A stretch of 64,000 nt of DNA from Mycobacterium sp. (GTDB lineage: Bacteria; Actinomycetota; Actinomycetes; Mycobacteriales; Mycobacteriaceae), in assembly GCF_029961025.1 (NCBI RefSeq), contig NZ_JASBVP010000006.1, positions 248,001-312,000 on the forward strand. Reading direction: 5' to 3'. Under the pieces are notes generated by a model that was not told the DNA's origin, searched no databases, and saw nothing but the letters and a program-made list of their open reading frames with translations. The position numbers and the translations under genes are program-made. Below are positions 62,983 through 64,000 of this stretch, piece after piece (positions within the stretch are counted from its first letter, which is position 1; each line of letters opens with the position of its first letter).

Positions 62983-63753
62983 TCAACCGCTGTTTCCGGC
63001 CGGGTAATCGGCCGCGGAATCGGTCGCACCGCCAACGTCTTTTCCGGCGGTGATCGACTCCAGGATGGTGATCAGGTCGACCGCAACGCGCTCCATGTCG
63101 ACACCGGACCGGTGCAGCGGTCCGGCATCGTCTTCGAGTTCGAGCAGCGCGAGCAGCAGGTGTTCGGTGCCGATGTATTTGTGGCCGAGGCGAAGTGCCT
63201 CACGAAAGCTCAAGTCCAGTACCTTGCGTGCGGGGCCGCTGAACGGGATCACCTCCGGGAGGTGCTCGGCGGCGGCGGGAAGTGTCACGGCCGCGCGGAC
63301 GGCTTCGGCGTCGACCCGTTGGGCACGCAGCAGCGCGGTGGCCAGCGCGGTCGGATCGCTGAGCACACCCAGCAGCAGGTGCTCGGGTGCGATCTTGGCA
63401 TTACCGGCATCGTGTGCCGCACTCTGGGCCGCGGCGACGGCGTTGCGGGCTCGCGGCGTGAAGCGTTCGAAGCCCTGGTCGGGCTCGAGCGCCAGGATGT
63501 CCGCCCGGGGGACGAACCGCTGCTGTGCCGCCTGTTTGGTGACGCCCATGCTTTTGCCGATAGCGCTCCAGGAGGCTCCCGCGCGGCGCGCCTGATCGAC
63601 GAAATACCCGATCAAATGGTCGGCGATCTCGTCGAGACGCTCGGCGGCCAGGACGGCGGCGGTGAGTTGCTCCAGGACGTCGTGGTGGCCGCGCTTGATG
63701 GTGTCGATCAGGTCATCGAGGCGGATCGGGTCGACGGGTCTCGACTCGGTCAT
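62983..63753 (-). CDS. clpC2: ClpC2 (ClpC N-domain-like regulatory protein)
   Basis: A 256-aa protein without ATPase domains. Residues about 1-80 include a helix-turn-helix-like segment (GASWSAIGKSMGVTKQAAQQ followed by RF). Residues about 90-235 are a double Clp N-domain: FERFTPRARNAVAAAQSAAH, then IAPEHLLLGVLSD and YIGTEHLLLALLELEDD. The N-domain matches that of ClpC1, the target of cyclomarin-type drugs. ClpC2 is reported to bind such compounds and to control its own expression. A perfect palindrome touches the start region, supporting autoregulation through the helix-turn-helix. Confidence 0.93.
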   Translation of the reverse strand: MTESRPVDPIRLDDLIDTIKRGHHDVLEQLTAAVLAAERLDEIADHLIGYFVDQARRAGASWSAIGKSMGVTKQAAQQRFVPRADILALEPDQGFERFTPRARNAVAAAQSAAHDAGNAKIAPEHLLLGVLSDPTALATALLRAQRVDAEAVRAAVTLPAAAEHLPEVIPFSGPARKVLDLSFREALRLGHKYIGTEHLLLALLELEDDAGPLHRSGVDMERVAVDLITILESITAGKDVGGATDSAADYPAGNSG

Positions 63754-63756
63754 GGT

Positions 63757-63773
63757 GTCAACCCTAGGTTGAC
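63757..63773. promoter_or_regulatory. Perfect palindrome at the clpC2 start: probable ClpC2 operator
   Basis: GTCAACCCTAGGTTGAC has 7-bp arms around CTA and lies three bases upstream of the clpC2 ATG. It overlaps the place of the ribosome-binding site, or of the transcription start of a leaderless mRNA. Related GTTGAC and GTCAAC words recur at about 63793 and 63903, towards the divergent gene. Confidence 0.7.
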
Positions 63774-63966
63774 GGATGTTGTCGGTACACCGTTGACGAA
63801 CATGATCCGCATCGTCGTGGTCCTGCCGGGCTCACAGCGGGGCCGTGGGGTAATCCAATCGTTACAGCTTCGTGCTGCGCTCGCGGAGTGGTGAAACCTA
63901 TCGTCAACATCTCGCCCGTACGATTTTGCAGTCAAGCGGCGGCCAGGTTTTTGGAGGGAAGTGAAG

Positions 63967-64000
63967 ATGGACTTCCTCCAGGAACAGTTGATCGATCCGC
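63967..64000 (+). CDS. Start of an unidentified gene, cut by the right edge
   Basis: Only eleven complete codons (MDFLQEQLIDP) are visible. The ATG at 63967 has TGGAGGG at a good distance (nine bases), while the GTG at 63961 would be too close. Too little is present to name a family. Confidence 0.5.
   Translation, partial: MDFLQEQLIDP

Noticed and set aside
62974-63894. 306-codon plus-strand frame opposite clpC2
   Set aside because: Shadow frame; it also runs through the clpC2 operator and into intergenic DNA.

Overview
The window is chromosomal DNA from a high-GC actinobacterium and is clearly mycobacterial. The evidence is the gene set and order: clgR-pspA, recA-recX, miaB, miaA-dapF-hflX, lexA/chiZ, nrdR, ideR-sigB, sigA-ppgK, suhB, cei, dut, ceoB/ceoC, dxs, hemE-hemY-chdC, aftC and clpC2. 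Order and protein sequences follow the Mycobacterium tuberculosis segment from about Rv2747 down to Rv2667, shown here in reverse. The protein sequences differ from those I remember for M. tuberculosis, and many accessory genes of that species are missing, so this is probably a slow-growing non-tuberculous relative. All homologue names come from memory of these families, not from a search.

Layout. 1-8.5 kb: argA (partial) and pgsA3, the clgR-pspA envelope-stress pair, a glycosyltransferase, DUF3046, an inserted DUF2202/AmiS-UreI pair, then recA-recX. recA carries an intein at the M. tuberculosis insertion point. 8.5-19.6 kb: miaB and a membrane protein, a DUF349 protein, three tandem DMT-type permeases, a dioxygenase-like protein, miaA-dapF and hflX. 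19.6-30 kb: fadE20, a TerC protein, an LGFP-repeat surface protein, the divergent SOS pair lexA/chiZ, nrdR, nitrobindin, a PhzF protein, an alpha/beta hydrolase and a PAC2 protein. 30-37.5 kb: DUF4192, ideR, sigB, small DUF proteins, a RidA relic, sigA and ppgK. 37.7-45 kb: suhB, cei, dut and its neighbours, and the TrkA-type pair ceoC/ceoB. 45-53.8 kb: a TRAM/TrmA-type methyltransferase, an ArsB-type permease, a CBS protein, dxs1, an RNase D-like protein, DUF3000 and echA15. 53.9-64 kb: the coproporphyrin-type haem genes, msrB, aftC, a secreted hydrolase-like lipoprotein, a RibD-type reductase, a GNAT protein, an Ogt paralogue and clpC2. The start of one more gene lies at the right edge.

Two regulatory themes recur. 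The first is DNA damage: LexA-type boxes lie at recA, lexA and chiZ, and recA also has a PafBC-type promoter. The second is envelope and redox stress: SigE-type promoters precede clgR and sigB, and ideR, nrdR, msrB and ceoB/C are nearby.

The most unusual items are: (1) the RecA intein, whose splicing residues are intact while both LAGLIDADG motifs are damaged; (2) the permease triplication, whose first copy has ATC where the others have ATG; (3) the DUF2202 + AmiS/UreI insertion beside recA; (4) a perfect palindrome at the clpC2 start codon, facing a helix-turn-helix in ClpC2 itself; (5) a PspA gene without its usual membrane partners; (6) an alpha/beta-hydrolase lipoprotein without its nucleophilic serine. 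I found no wholly unknown multi-gene system, CRISPR array, prophage, insertion sequence, tRNA or rRNA. Coordinates of short sites were counted by eye and may be off by one base.
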